Assembly: GCA_032358255.1 (NCBI GenBank)
Contig: JAULBX010019411.1
Location: 1-64,000, forward strand
Source of the DNA: Heterotrichella gracilis
Lineage: Eukaryota > Sar > Xanthophyceae > Tribonematales > Xanthonemataceae
Length of the DNA: 64,000 bases
Reading direction: 5' to 3'
The notes beneath the pieces are model-generated. The model saw nothing but the letters and a program-made list of their open reading frames with translations. It was not told where the DNA came from and did not search any database. The position numbers were made by a program, and so were the translations under genes. Below are positions 12,306 through 27,651 of the stretch, in pieces (positions within the stretch are counted from its first letter, which is position 1; the number at the start of each line of letters is the position of its first letter).

Positions 12306-13343
12306 CTACCTCTGCCTGCCCCTGCGCACCACCTCCACCAGCCACTCCACCCCTGGCTCCAGCCCCTCCCCTGTCAGCCCACAGCACCCCACCAGGCGCC
12401 AGGGCCGCTGCCGCACCGCCTCCAGCCCAAGCATCTGCACCAGGGTCTCAGGGGGCAGGCCACCAGCCAGGTCGCTCTTGGTAGCAGCCACCAGCAGTGG
12501 GGCGGTGGGTGGCAGGTCTGGGTGGCTCAGCAGGTGGTTGAGCTCGTCACAGACGACCGGCCTGCAGCAGGGTTTCAGGGTTTAGGGTTTTTTCTGGCAC
12601 ATGAAGCAGTGCGACACACCAAGGTAACTGGTCAGTCGACAGGCATCAGTGCACACTGCAGAGTCCTGCCAAAACAGGAACAAGCTGTATTGGGTGGTTG
12701 CAAGGATGCGTAGTGTGCAATGAGTGGGGGTTGGCGAAAACCCACCCATATGGAAAACAGGTGACATAGCTTCCCACTCACAGCCTTTGCTTGTCAGCGC
12801 TGTCCACCACAAGCAACACAGCATGTGACTCCTTGAGGTAGGTTTCCCACTGGGAGCGGTAGCGCCCAGCACCAGACATGTCAAACGCAACAAACGCCAT
12901 GTTGCTGCAGCCACAGGCGAGAAGTCAAATCAGAAGTCAGTCATGAACCATTATTTGGAAGGTAGAAGCTGACAGCGTGACAACTGGTGGCACAGTGGTT
13001 GCTGGCTTACTTTCTTGTGAACCGCTCCACCGCAAACCCCACAGTAGGTACAACCTCCAGGCTTTGGTTGGACGGCAACTGCACAAAGGACCGTTTGAGC
13101 AAGACAGCAATTGGGTTCAGCTGTAAACTCAATTTGCTCTATCTATGAACTTGCGTCACCTTCAGCCTCTGCAACAACGTTGTCTTGCCACTGCCATCGA
13201 GCCCAACCACAATCAAGTTCACCTGGTAGAATATTGAAGTAAGATATGCAGTGTGCAGGCTGGTAGGTTTCAATGAAAAGAGAAGAGCATACCCGTTGCT
13301 GTGTGAGACCAAGGTGTTGTATCAGATTGCTGACTGCTTGCAT
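12306..13343 (-). CDS. ARL6: ARF-like small GTPase ARL6 (BBS3)
   Basis: Small GTPase that recruits the BBSome coat to membranes at the ciliary base. Exons (minus): 13293-13343, 13160-13222, 13011-13120, 12782-12904, 12306-12561, all in phase. The P-loop is GLDGSGKT, switch I region VVPTVGF, and the switch II region is FDMSGAGRYRSQWE, with the DMSG spelling special to ARL6. Then come VVDSADKQRL, ELNHLLSHPDLPP, the guanine-specificity motif ATKSD (usually NKxD) and the ARL6-like tail GEGLEPGVEWLVEVV. The start at 13343 aligns with the family start; an in-frame ATG at 13481 would add 46 unmatched residues. Where human ARL6 has Gln after DMSG, this protein has Ala. It is convergent with the CCDC112-like gene. 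Confidence 0.93.
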
Positions 13344-14486
13344 CTTGGTCACTAGTTTTGCAGGATGTGAAACCCGCTGGGGTTCAACTTCGTACGGGGT
13401 TCTGGATCTGACGTGCCGACGATAAACGCCTTTCCATATGAAATAATCCACTTCTGTAACGATGGTTGGCTGAAGCTCCACTTAGGACACCTCTTGTCAG
13501 GCAGGTTGTTTACTGCCCTTCAGTTTCAGCGTTCGCTGTCACACGCATGACAATAGGGCTCGTCACATATGTGGTGTCCATTTATTCAGTGTATCACTCA
13601 TACACTGCGGCAACTTTGAATGCAATCAAGGCTAAGGAACCAGCAGAAAGTCAGACGCATGATGACATGTTCGGCATGCATACATGTTGTTGGCGAACCG
13701 AACAGACCCAAAACGCTGTGATACTCAGAGCATCTCCCAACATCACTTTCAACGTCATCAAGCGCATCATGTTGTTACCGTGGTGGTTTTGTTTGACCCG
13801 TTTGAAGGTTTCGGGTGAACTTCGGCCACGGTGGCCCCCAGACACCCTACCCTGACCCTACCTCAACCACTGCCTCAACCACTGCGGCGCATTGGTAAAC
13901 GTTCGTGACCGGATCTGGGTTTGGATGCCATGGCCATGTCCCTGCTCCAGCGCTTAGCTGACCGCCCTGCACTTTTGACACTTGAAGAATGGCATATCTG
14001 GGGTTGGTTGGCAACTCACGATGGTCCTAGTTGGGGGAATATCGAGCCATGATGGCATGACGCCCATCCTCATGCTCTGGTCCCACTGGAGAACAGCGCA
14101 AGTGTACTTGCTGAAGCTCTTACAGTCCATTGCAAACCACTTTGCGTTGGCTATACTACAAAAGCTTCTCAAAAAGATCATCGAATGTAGTACACCCTGA
14201 GTCACGCCCAAGACATGTGCAAATGGTGAGTCTGATGTCTTCTGAGGTATTGAAGTTGAAAGCAGAAAACGACATCCTGATGCGAGGACGCACATATGCA
14301 AAAAAAACAGAAGGAGAAAACCTCCACGCACTGTGCCTACCGAGTCTGTATGATATTACCTTTCTTTTTACAAATGCCCAATCAGTGGCACAAAAAACTG
14401 GGCCAGCTAGAGATGGTCCCCGGCAGCTTGCCACTGTGACAGACGAATATAGTACATGGTACAAAGGTAGAGAAAAACAAAAAAAA
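13344..14486. other. Spacer upstream of ARL6 and downstream of the isomerase
   Basis: About 1.1 kb. A short plus-strand frame starts at 13928 (MAMSLLQRLADRPALLTLEE ...) and stops at about 14046. It could be a first exon but has no identified partner exon. Other open frames lack codon or domain support. Confidence 0.4.
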
Positions 14487-15880
14487 CTAAACTGTACAAA
14501 AATGTTGTTTGAACTGCGTACACCGGCTCCTCTCCAGCACTATTGTACAACCCCATCTATACATTGGCCCCCCATTTTCACAACTTGGCCTTGGGCTCCC
14601 CCCCCCCCCCGCCAGCCGCCTGCGCACCGCATCCAGCGCAGCCACAGTGGCTGGTGCCGCCAGCATGCCCCACGCCCCCTCCGCTTCGCCCTCGCAGTAC
14701 CCCTCCCACCCGCGGCTGAATTCGCCCCGCATGTTGATCTTGGTCTGTACCCTGCCGGGGTCGGGCACAGCCAGGCGGGCGGCCATGACAGCCTGTGCGG
14801 AGGCCAGCAGGTGCTCCTTGGGCACCAGCTGCAGATGGGGAAGAAAGTGTTTTAGAATTAACACAATGCGCATCAACCCCAGCATCAACCCAGCACAACA
14901 TAATACTCAAATTCCCCGCACATTGAACGGAGAAAAAATATATACCGGCATATATAAATCGAGAGACATCCTGTATCATGTCTCAAGTCCGCAGCAACCG
15001 CCCCACGCAATGTGCCACTCCCCAGCCGATCCCTATCCTGACCCTGGGACAACCACCGAAAACCCAATTTTCCACACACCCACCTCGTCCACCATGCCCA
15101 ACTCCAGTGCCTGCTGCGGCGACACCAGGGACGCGCTCATGAGCAGGCGCTCAGTGGGCCCCTGCCCCACCACACGCGCCATGAGCTCACCCCACTTGCG
15201 TGGCACGGGGATCCCCAGCTCCACCTCGTTGAGCCCCATGTGGCCCTGGGGGGTCATCAGGCGCGCGTCGCAGGCGAGGGACAGGCAGCAGCCGCCGGCG
15301 GGGCAGGCGCCTGGGGGGAGGGGAGAGGGTGGAATCAGTGAGGAACCAGGTTGCCGGCAAGGGATGGCAGAGAGCAAAACCTTAGAAGGTTTGCTTGTTG
15401 AAAACAGATAGGGTGAACGGGGTTCATTGGTGGCCAGCAACATTTTTGTCGCTACACTGGCCAGTGATCTACCCTCTCATGCAATTGCCGATGCGCCTGG
15501 CTATTGTATGGACCCTACACCCTCCCAGCAGCCATAGCCTTACCTCTGATTGCGGACACAGTGACCAGGCGGGAGCGGTACAGCCGCGCCAAAAACTTAT
15601 TCTGCGTCACCCAGAAGGCGCTGTATCGCTCCTTGGAGGTTGCGGGCGCATACAGCTCGGCAAAAATGTCGTTTCCCGCAGTGAACACATCCCGCTTGAG
15701 GCCAGATGCAAAGATGACGCCGCGCACGCTAGGGTCAGCCTCTAGGGTTTCCAGGGCGCGCGCCAGCTGCTGCCACAGGGCCAGGTTGAGCGCATTGACT
15801 GGTTCGCGGCAGATGGAAACGGTGGCGTAGGCGGCGCCTGAAGGGCGATCGATGGTGACCCATTGACTGGGATCAGCCAT
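14487..15880 (-). CDS. Enoyl-CoA delta(3,2)-isomerase (ECI1-like), crotonase fold
   Basis: Shifts the double bond of 3-enoyl-CoA to 2-trans-enoyl-CoA during beta-oxidation of unsaturated fatty acids. Exons (minus): 15544-15880, 15084-15310, then 14828 to the stop. Seen: VNALNLALWQQL near the N-terminus, GLKRDVFTAGNDI, the oxyanion-hole region SAIRGACPAGGC, then GLNEVELGIPVP and LGMVDELVPKEHL, in the same order as ECI1. There is no room for an N-terminal targeting peptide. As written the frame runs through a 13-base homopolymer (14598-14610) to a stop at 14487. A homopolymer one base longer would end the protein at 14578 with ...GEPKAKL, a canonical peroxisomal PTS1. The true C-terminus therefore depends on the homopolymer length. 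The enzyme family is clear; isomerase versus hydratase is inferred from the ECI1-type motifs. Confidence 0.85.
14598..14610. repeat. 13-base C homopolymer inside the last coding exon of the isomerase
   Basis: Thirteen consecutive C (G on the coding strand) encode the Gly run near the C-terminus. Its length sets which of two C-termini is read, and such tracts are prone to sequencing error and slippage. Confidence 0.9.
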
Positions 15881-18800
15881 GGTGAAACCCTTGGAGCGTC
15901 TGAAACCCTAAAGGGTTTGTCACGCGTAGCGGGCTGCTTAAATGTAGGGGTGCACCTGCAGGGCGGGAAGCGGGTTTGTGGTGGGCCACTTTGGGTGGAG
16001 AGAGGAGGGCATGCGGTGGCGGTGGTGTGCTGATGCAAGTGGTGGTGTATGTGTGTGTGGCCCCCCGTGACTCTCAGTTCAGGTCTCCAAACCAATAAAC
16101 ATTTCCACAAGCTCGTGGGAGCTGTTCGGAATAGCGACGTTTGTTGATCATCATCGAGACAGGGTGGGGTAATGACATGGCGTGCCCAAATTTTAACATG
16201 CAGCGAGGCGAGATGAGCATGCATGGGTGGTGCGTGTTAGTGCAAGGGTGCAATGTGGCCAACTCTCAGTTCAGGTCTCCAAAGTTTTTTCCTCACGCTC
16301 GTGAGAGCTATTCGGTAGAACGAAAGTCATTGTTGTAGCATCACCGAGCAGGCACGAGGGGTAATTGATGAACTACAATGTGCACTACAGCTATGCGCGA
16401 AAGTGCCCGTGAACATGGCGTAGAAGTCTCACTTGTGTATGATAGTGTGGGGGCATGCGCTGCGTGAAAATCGTAATGGTTTTGGATGAGGTGGGGTGGG
16501 GTGTGCATGGCAAAGCAGTGTCTTGTTAGTGCTTGTGTGTGTAAATGTGTGCGCGTGTGGCCAGCGTCAGGAAACAGTTTCATCTCACGAGCGGGTGGCT
16601 GCCCACTTCCGAAGGTGTCCTAAGATTTTGTGTTTTGATCATCACACGCTGCCAGGCTTGGTGTGTGCATGCAGGTGGTGGTGTACATACAAGGCGCCAA
16701 GAACGATGCTCGCCAGGGTTGTGCAGCCATAACGCATGCAGCACGTTTGGGGTGGTGTGCAAGCATGATGCCATATTGGCATTGAACACTTACTGTGTGC
16801 AGGCATGCACACGCAAATTGACACTCTCTGTACCACTGCATCACAGTGCAACCCACAAGCCCCACCCTAAACAGTGGCGCACGTGGTTTGCGCAGTGATG
16901 CAGCGGGTAAAGGCAGTGCCAACCTGCATGTGCACCCCTGTAGTGCTGTGATGGTTGTGGCGGGGGCTGAGGGAGTCAGAAAGAACGCAGCAAGGTTTCT
17001 CATCAGATTTTGTGTGTCAGACAAACTGTGAAATTGCATTCATCACCCTCCCCACCGTGCCCACCACATGCATGACGATGCCCGTTGTCATGATGGCCCA
17101 TGTTCATGATGGCCATGCAATCAAGATGCCTTGTTTGATGCTCCAATCAAGAGCCACCTCTATCTTTGTCGAAATGTGCAGGGAGGATACCAGTACACGA
17201 ATCTTGCACACTGACCTTTGCCACGAGAAGCAGACGGCAGGTGGTGGCGCGACAAGATGGTGGTGGCTGTTATGGCACGATGGATGCAGCAGCCGCCGAC
17301 ACCTGTTGCGGCAAGTAGAGACAAGTCAGCGGGACACCTTTAGAAATAGGTGCAGACTAAAGGTCGAGGAACTAGACTACAAAGCCCTAGGAGAAGTGCA
17401 GCAGACCCTAGCTAGGAAGCTTTGTCTGGCGTCGTGCAACCTCGTGACGATGGTGCGATGATGGGAATTTAGCGTGCATTTGGTTGCCTGCTTTGGGGAC
17501 GGCAGCCAACTCAGCAGCGGGTTGCGTTGCTTTTCTCAGAGGTTTCGGGGCGGCACTATCCAAATAGGTGTTTGGCGAGCCGCACGGAGGATAATCTGAG
17601 GTGGTGGCGAGGGCCCAGTGCGTGCAATGACCAAGTGCGCAAAGCAGGAAAGACTTGAAGCGATGGGAGCGTGTTGAGAGGAACCCTCAGCAGAGTGCAT
17701 AGTTGTCAACATTGGGTTTCAGGTCTCAAAGATTATCTCTACCATCACCGGGTCCCCCACCGCTCCACACCAGAGGTTTGCAGTTGTTCAAGGACATGGG
17801 TGCAAGGCTAGCTACACAAACGGATGCTACTAGGTTATAAAGGGTATGTGCTTGACGTTTCAACGGTAGAGCAACTCAGGCCGCAAGGTGGGGGACAAGA
17901 CAAAGTGGATTTACCTTCAGCGATGGTGGCTCCAACAACGAGCCGTGCAAAGGGAGCTCCCCAGGCGAAGCTGGGAATACAGGGGCGTTGTAGGGTGTCG
18001 CACCGACTTCCTTATGAGAACAAGCAAGCCTAGCCTGCTAGCAAAGCATATGGTGCACCGTCAAGCAGCTGCCAGCTGCCCGTGGGCGCCCACTGTTGAT
18101 ACCCACCACCCCAAGCGTGGGTGATGTGCCCGCCATCAGTGGGTGATGTCACCACTTGCAGCAAAAACAGGGACTGGCGTCGGGTACATTTGTTTTGTGA
18201 AGGAAGTGCAGCCCGGTTTAAGGTGGCGGCCGTTGTTGATGGGAATCCATTGGGAAGCAAGGGACGCATAACACAGTGCATGGACTGTTTGCAAAACAAG
18301 AAAATTATATAATGATTAAAGATAAGGGTGGGACATCACCATGACAATGAGAGATGTTGCACCACAGGAACAAATAGGTATGTAAGGTGAAGTGGAGGCT
18401 TGCATTTTCAGGTGTTACAATGGTCCAGTGCACTTTCAATGTGGAGGTGTGCATGCCTGTGTAGCCTTGTGGCTCCTATTTGCAACATGGACAGATGTGG
18501 GCGCATACGTTGACCCTGACCATTCACAAATTTCCACACAAGCCCTGACAGAAAATACACAATTGGAACCAGCTATGTTCGTTGCTGCCAGAAACACTGC
18601 CCATCATTATCAATACACAGGGTTGTGGCCGCCAGAGCACGTCACCCCCTTGGGCCGAAGCTGCGAGCTTCAGCCGACGTGCACCAACAGAACGAAATCT
18701 GCCCCCAGGTGACGGTCTGGGTGGCAAAAAACAGATTGCTGCAACTGGCTAGGCACCAGCAAGCCTTAGATCGCGAGGCAGAGCATACAGTAGAGCAAAA

Positions 18801-18896
18801 CGATGTGACCGTTCAGCAAGCCACCTGCGCAGCAAAACTTCCTCCCCCACCCCCCTGCTGTGCGATACAAAAACCCTTAGCAAAACCCTTAGCAGC
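15881..18896. other. Gene-poor spacer of about 3 kb
   Basis: No open frame on either strand shows a recognisable domain or a believable exon chain. The left part is the promoter side of the isomerase gene, with a small palindrome AAACCCTAAAGGGTTT at 15902-15917. The stretch 16030-16700 holds a degenerate repeat family (separate entry). From 16700 to 18896 I see only short open frames rich in spacer-like sequence. Confidence 0.5.
16030..16700. repeat. Degenerate tandem repeat family
   Basis: The block CTCTCAGTTCAGGTCTCCAA occurs at about 16072 and 16263, each followed about 20 bases later by a variant of CTCGTGGGAGCTGTTCGG. Both copies are preceded by a GT-rich run ending in TGGCC. A weaker relative follows at about 16530-16640 (GT-rich run, TGGCC, CTCACGAGCGG, then GATCATCA), and a fragment TTCAGGTCTCAAAG lies at about 17721. 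Repeat spacing is roughly 190-290 bases. No coding content or target-site duplication was seen, so it may be an old minisatellite or a decayed element. Confidence 0.5.
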
Positions 18897-23435
<4,539 letters not shown>

Positions 23436-24588
23436 GGGTCTGGGTGGGGGGGAGGGGGGTAGGTGGTTTCAGGTGGGTGGCTGGGGGTATACTATTACAG
23501 TGAGGGTCGAGGTGGCCTTGGTGGGTGGGCGATGGCTGGCACTAGGAGAGATAGTGGCAACCCCCTTAAAGACGGTGTAGGGTTCTGCACGCCTAAGCTG
23601 GGAGGTGCAAGCTGCGCAAGGATGCTGCTGCGCACCAGAATGCTTGGTGAGACACCAGTGGTTCGCAGCAGATACAGGTGGGTGGGATGCGTGCATGCCC
23701 ATGATTTGCACATGATCGGCAAATTCAGCAGGTTCCGGTAACCAGTGAAGAAATGTGGGAGTGGGATGGGACAGGCAAGTAGGGTGTGGTCGGGGGGTGG
23801 TGAGTGCTGGACATTGGCGACTGGAACATGTAGGTATGTGGTGTGTGTACCTAGTAACCAGGCCAGTACCCGGGGATAAGGCTGTTGCGGGGAAGTGTTG
23901 GGGTCCTATAAGCTAGGCTGTCCAGCAATGCTGCCAATGTATGTCACAGCAACGTGTCTCTGGGCAATGTTGGAGCCTGGCGGGGGAGATGAGGTGCCTC
24001 GTACAGGAGTCGTGCCAGATAGTGCCAGCAGGAGCAGTGCTGCTATTACAGCCGATAGACAACAGTCTTCTTTATGTGTCCAACCTCAGTAACACGGCGC
24101 ATTTTGGGGTCATTGGAAGGCGTTCTCGTTGAGAATCTCAGAGGCAGGAATAGGCGGCAGAGCGGTCTGCGGCAGGCGGACATTGTCCACCGAAGACATT
24201 GGGATCAAGCCTTCATCCATTTCCATTTCACTACGAACCAAACGGCCTGCTAAAGTGAGACTCGTGCATAGCCAACCCACAATATCCAACTGAAATTCCC
24301 TGCGTGTCCGTCTCAAGACAGTGGTTAGTACTTCCGGCAGTTTAGTCCACTGTTCACTGTTCTGGGTTGTGACCCATTACAAAGCCTTTCACCTACTCGT
24401 GCTGTTTGTCGCTGGTCTGTTAAATAGCCCCTTCTGTGTTCACTCTTATTCATTATTGCTGATGGCGCACCAGTGCTGTGCTTGACTAGCTGCATCGTCC
24501 CAGCGTCCCACTATTATGCGCCAATAGCAAGGTCCCACCCACTCTTCCAGAGGTTTGACAGCAACACAGTCCTATCCTGCCGCCCATC
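23436..24588. promoter_or_regulatory. Divergent spacer between PAT and SPT4
   Basis: About 1.15 kb between two head-to-head starts, so both promoters should lie here. I cannot point to a specific TATA box or regulatory motif. Short open frames on both strands have no recognisable content. Confidence 0.45.
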
Positions 24589-26566
24589 ATGAGTGGGGAT
24601 CCAATCCAGATTGATGTCCCCAACGACTTTGGCAAGAATCTGAGGGCATGCATGCGCTGCAGGCTGGTGAAGTCGTACGCACAGGTGGGTGGGGACTTGG
24701 CACACCCTCTGGTCTTGCTGGTTGAAATCTTGTTGTGCTGATAGATCGTGCACTTGGATCCTGGTGGGCGTGTTTGGGACGTGTATTGTAAACAAGGCAG
24801 TGGTATATTTCATATGCATGCATATGGGGCGTACGCATGCACGAGAGGGCAGGGCGGTGCAGTGGGGTATAGTAGTCAGTCGGAGGTCAGCAGTCCAGGA
24901 AGGGGACCACCATCACAAGCTTGCCTTTGGTGGCCGTGGCAAATAACCCAAGTGCTCACCACCGTGCTGTGCCAACTTCGCCACCCCCAGTCTATGTCCG
25001 TGCTCATGCGCGTGCTTGGCCCCTCCTCGGACATATATTGCGGGTGGAGAAGTTTGCGCAGCATGGTGTGAGCAGTTAGGGTTGAATGCCACCGCCACCA
25101 GAGGCATGCTTGTGATGGTGAACCCCATCGCAGCTTGGACCCTGCGGGTGCACCCATATCGGAATCAGGCCACTGGGTGTCCTATGGTTCTTCTAGTAGC
25201 AGGCGTTTTCAGTGCCGCAGGCGCAAACCTACCCATGTCCCTCCCTTGGCCCACGTAGTCCCTAGACCATCTCACTGCAATATTGTGAAAGCGTGTGCAC
25301 ATACCGGGCGTAGCGCTCCCCATTCTGCATGCATGCCTGGGTTCTTGAGGCAGCACCTCAGTGCGTGGACTTCCTTGCGTGACCTCCCCTGCTCAGCCAC
25401 CCCTGATTGTAGCCCCCCATGCCCCTCTCCCCCCCGCAGTTCCTTGACACCGGCTGTGAAAACTGCCCCTTCTTGAGCATGCAAGGGGAGCGGGAGCGCG
25501 TGGCAGACTGCACAACGCCGCAGTTCAAGGGGTGGGGACACACACGCACGCAGCGCATGCCCACATACACCCACACAAACATGCATCCACGCACCCGCAC
25601 ACAGCACGCACATGCGTCCACGCTCCCCGACCGTGCAGGCACCCACACACCCACACACGCAGGTCACACTGGAATGATACATGCATATCCTTGTGCTCCA
25701 CCAGACATTGGCTGTGTTTAAAAACACGCACACATGCATGCAAATTCACAGGTATTTCAGTGTGTTGGGATAGCCCACCTACCTTGTGCGTTTCCAGAAA
25801 CTCCATTCATGCGCCCTTGCATCTACATCAACCCTGCGCCATTCTCACCCACACTGCAGGCTCATCTCTGTCATGCACCCAACCACCAGCTGGGCGGCCA
25901 AGTGGAACCACCTGTGTGAGTCACGAAACCCTAAAGCCCTAGCAATTACCCTTGTGCAGCCGGATCCACAATGCATGCCTGTGGCCAGCTGATTCTCTTC
26001 AGTCGCCAACATGCGAATGAACACGTGGTTACCTATACTGTGCAGCACACCGCCATGCCATGCCGGGACTGTGGCCTCTGTGCCAGCGCAGCCATATGCA
26101 GTGACCAACCACAGTGCTGCGAATGCCCCACACGAGCACTGCATTGGATTGCGTTGCATCAGTAGTAACCAAATGGCACCTAACCACCACTGGTCCACTG
26201 CCCACCATGGGTGCATCATGGGCACCACACATCATGGGCACCACACATCACGGGCACCACATCATAGGCACCACATCATGGGCACCCTCTCCTTGTCACA
26301 TCACCCATTGCATGATATCGCAGCATGCCTACCACATGCACCGTGGTTATGAGCCAATCTGTTTCTAAACCACCTCCCCACCGCAGCCCCTTTCGTGTTT
26401 CCCGACCTACAATTACGCTCCCACTCACCCATCCTCTCCCTGTCTCCTTCCCGCAGCCAAGAATCACGTAGGGTGCTATGCATTGTCCGTGCAAGGCTCT
26501 CTCCCCCCTGAGATAGTGGATGAGCTAGAACAAGGGGGGCACAGGGTGACGCGCCAGGCGCATTAA
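24589..26566 (+). CDS. SPT4: Transcription elongation factor SPT4
   Basis: Small zinc-binding partner of SPT5 in the DSIF complex, which keeps RNA polymerase II (and in some lineages I) processive. Exons: 24589-24684, 25440-25531, 25860-25915, 26457-26566. The protein reads NLRACMRCRLVKSYAQ, then FLDTGCENCPFLSMQG, RERVADCTTPQFKG, LISVMHPTTSWAAKWNHL, and KNHVGCYALSVQGSLPPEIV. The two CxxC pairs (CMRC and CENC) form the zinc site, and the SWxxKW and YALSVxGxLP motifs are family hallmarks. Length is about 117 residues, as expected. It is divergent from PAT. Intron 1 carries a long foldback and intron 3 a minisatellite, so introns make up most of this gene. Confidence 0.93.
24904..25124. repeat. 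Long imperfect inverted repeat (foldback hairpin) in SPT4 intron 1
   Basis: Arms about 24904-25000 and 25028-25124 are reverse complements at roughly 80 percent by eye, with a loop of about 27 bases. Paired blocks include CACCATCACAAGC with GCTTGTGATGGTG, and ATGTCCG with CGGACAT at the inner end. It could be a MITE-like foldback or a long small-RNA precursor; no target-site duplication was identified. Confidence 0.75.
25535..25675. repeat. CA/CG-rich alternating purine-pyrimidine tract
   Basis: A stretch of ACACACGCACGC-type sequence in SPT4 intron 2, beginning just after the exon 2 donor. It is low in complexity, with possible Z-DNA character, and carries no coding signal. Confidence 0.6.
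26210..26290. repeat. Minisatellite in SPT4 intron 3
   Basis: About five units of roughly 16-18 bases with the core CATCATGGGCACCACA, slightly varied (ATCACGGGCACC, ATCATAGGCACC). They are arranged head-to-tail at about 26214-26285. Confidence 0.85.
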
Positions 26567-27651
26567 AAGCCGAGGAGAGGCGCTGGGGGGGACGGAAGGC
26601 GCAGAAAGGAAACAGCGTGGGGATGTGACAGACGGGAGACGGGGGGTCAGTTGATGATCTGGAGCATGGGGCAAGCGGGGCACAGGATGGCGTGGCAGGC
26701 GCATTAGGGGGAGAAGCAGGGGGTGTGCGGCGGCGTACCAGGAGGGAAGCAGCATGATGGGATCGGGGGAGGGAAGCACCATTCTGCAACTCACTGTGCA
26801 TACTCGTCACGACAGTATGCTGCAGACTGTGTCTCTAGTACATTATTCAATATGCCATGTGCACAGGCATGCCAGGTTTAAAGTAATGTGCGAAAGTGCA
26901 AGGCGAATAGCCTCAGCGCTTAGCATGTTGGTAATTACTCAATGACGCTAACGTTGCTACCGTCATGTTGGACATCGTTACAATTTCAGCCTGCCCTCAA
27001 ATCACCTTTCAGACTCGCAGTGATTTCAAAAATTCAAATCAAAAGTTTTGCTCAACCATATGGATCTGCCTTTCTGGTCCACCATTGGTTGCACCATGTT
27101 CTGACCTGGCCATGTCATTATGGTGATATATTATGACAGTACATGTAAACAGTATCCCCAAAACTGTTCATCTCATCTCATCTTCTCGCAAAATGTATAA
27201 CAAAACCTGGAAATTTAGGCTGAAATAGGACAGTTCAATCATCAATGCGTTTGGCACCACTGATAGAGCTAAACTTAGTCTAGTAAAACGACTACCGTGT
27301 ACTGCCCTAAGTTAAAAAAGACGTAGTGCAGTAACTGCAGTCCAAAAAGTACAGTGGAAGCACATGAAGCTGCACCCCAGGAGAATCGCCAGCTGCGTCT
27401 CTCACCACTTGCAAGTCATGACGCGCATCCATAGTATTGCACCTGCTGCACTGCTACCACGCCTGCCAAGTAGCTGCCTCCATGCGCGCAGTCTAAGCAT
27501 CAACATGCAATCTGCTCCCCATCCTGTTAACCCCCGGCTGTGCCCCATGGTCTCATCCAATCCAATCTGATCTGATCAACTCAACCCCAACCTAACACGC
27601 AGCCCTTGGAGCCACCTCCTACCTCCCATCCCCTCCACCCAGGCTGCGCCT
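26567..27651. other. Convergent spacer SPT4 / TLP18.3
   Basis: About 1.1 kb between two 3' ends. At about 26650-26710 lies a diverged copy of the last coding bases and stop region of SPT4 (GCGGGGCACAGGATGGCGTG GCAGGCGCATTA). The remainder is AT-richer and I see no gene in it. Confidence 0.5.

Noticed and set aside
16955-17461. 168-residue plus-strand frame in the gene-poor spacer
   Set aside because: No recognisable domain, no supporting splice signals, and composition like the surrounding spacer.
24748-25258. Mirror-image open frames on both strands in SPT4 intron 1
   Set aside because: Both are explained by the inverted repeat at 24904-25124, which gives nearly the same translation on either strand. 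No gene is needed.
25272-25942. Cys/Val-rich open frames on both strands
   Set aside because: They translate the CA/CG-rich tract of SPT4 intron 2 and overlap real SPT4 exons in the wrong frame.
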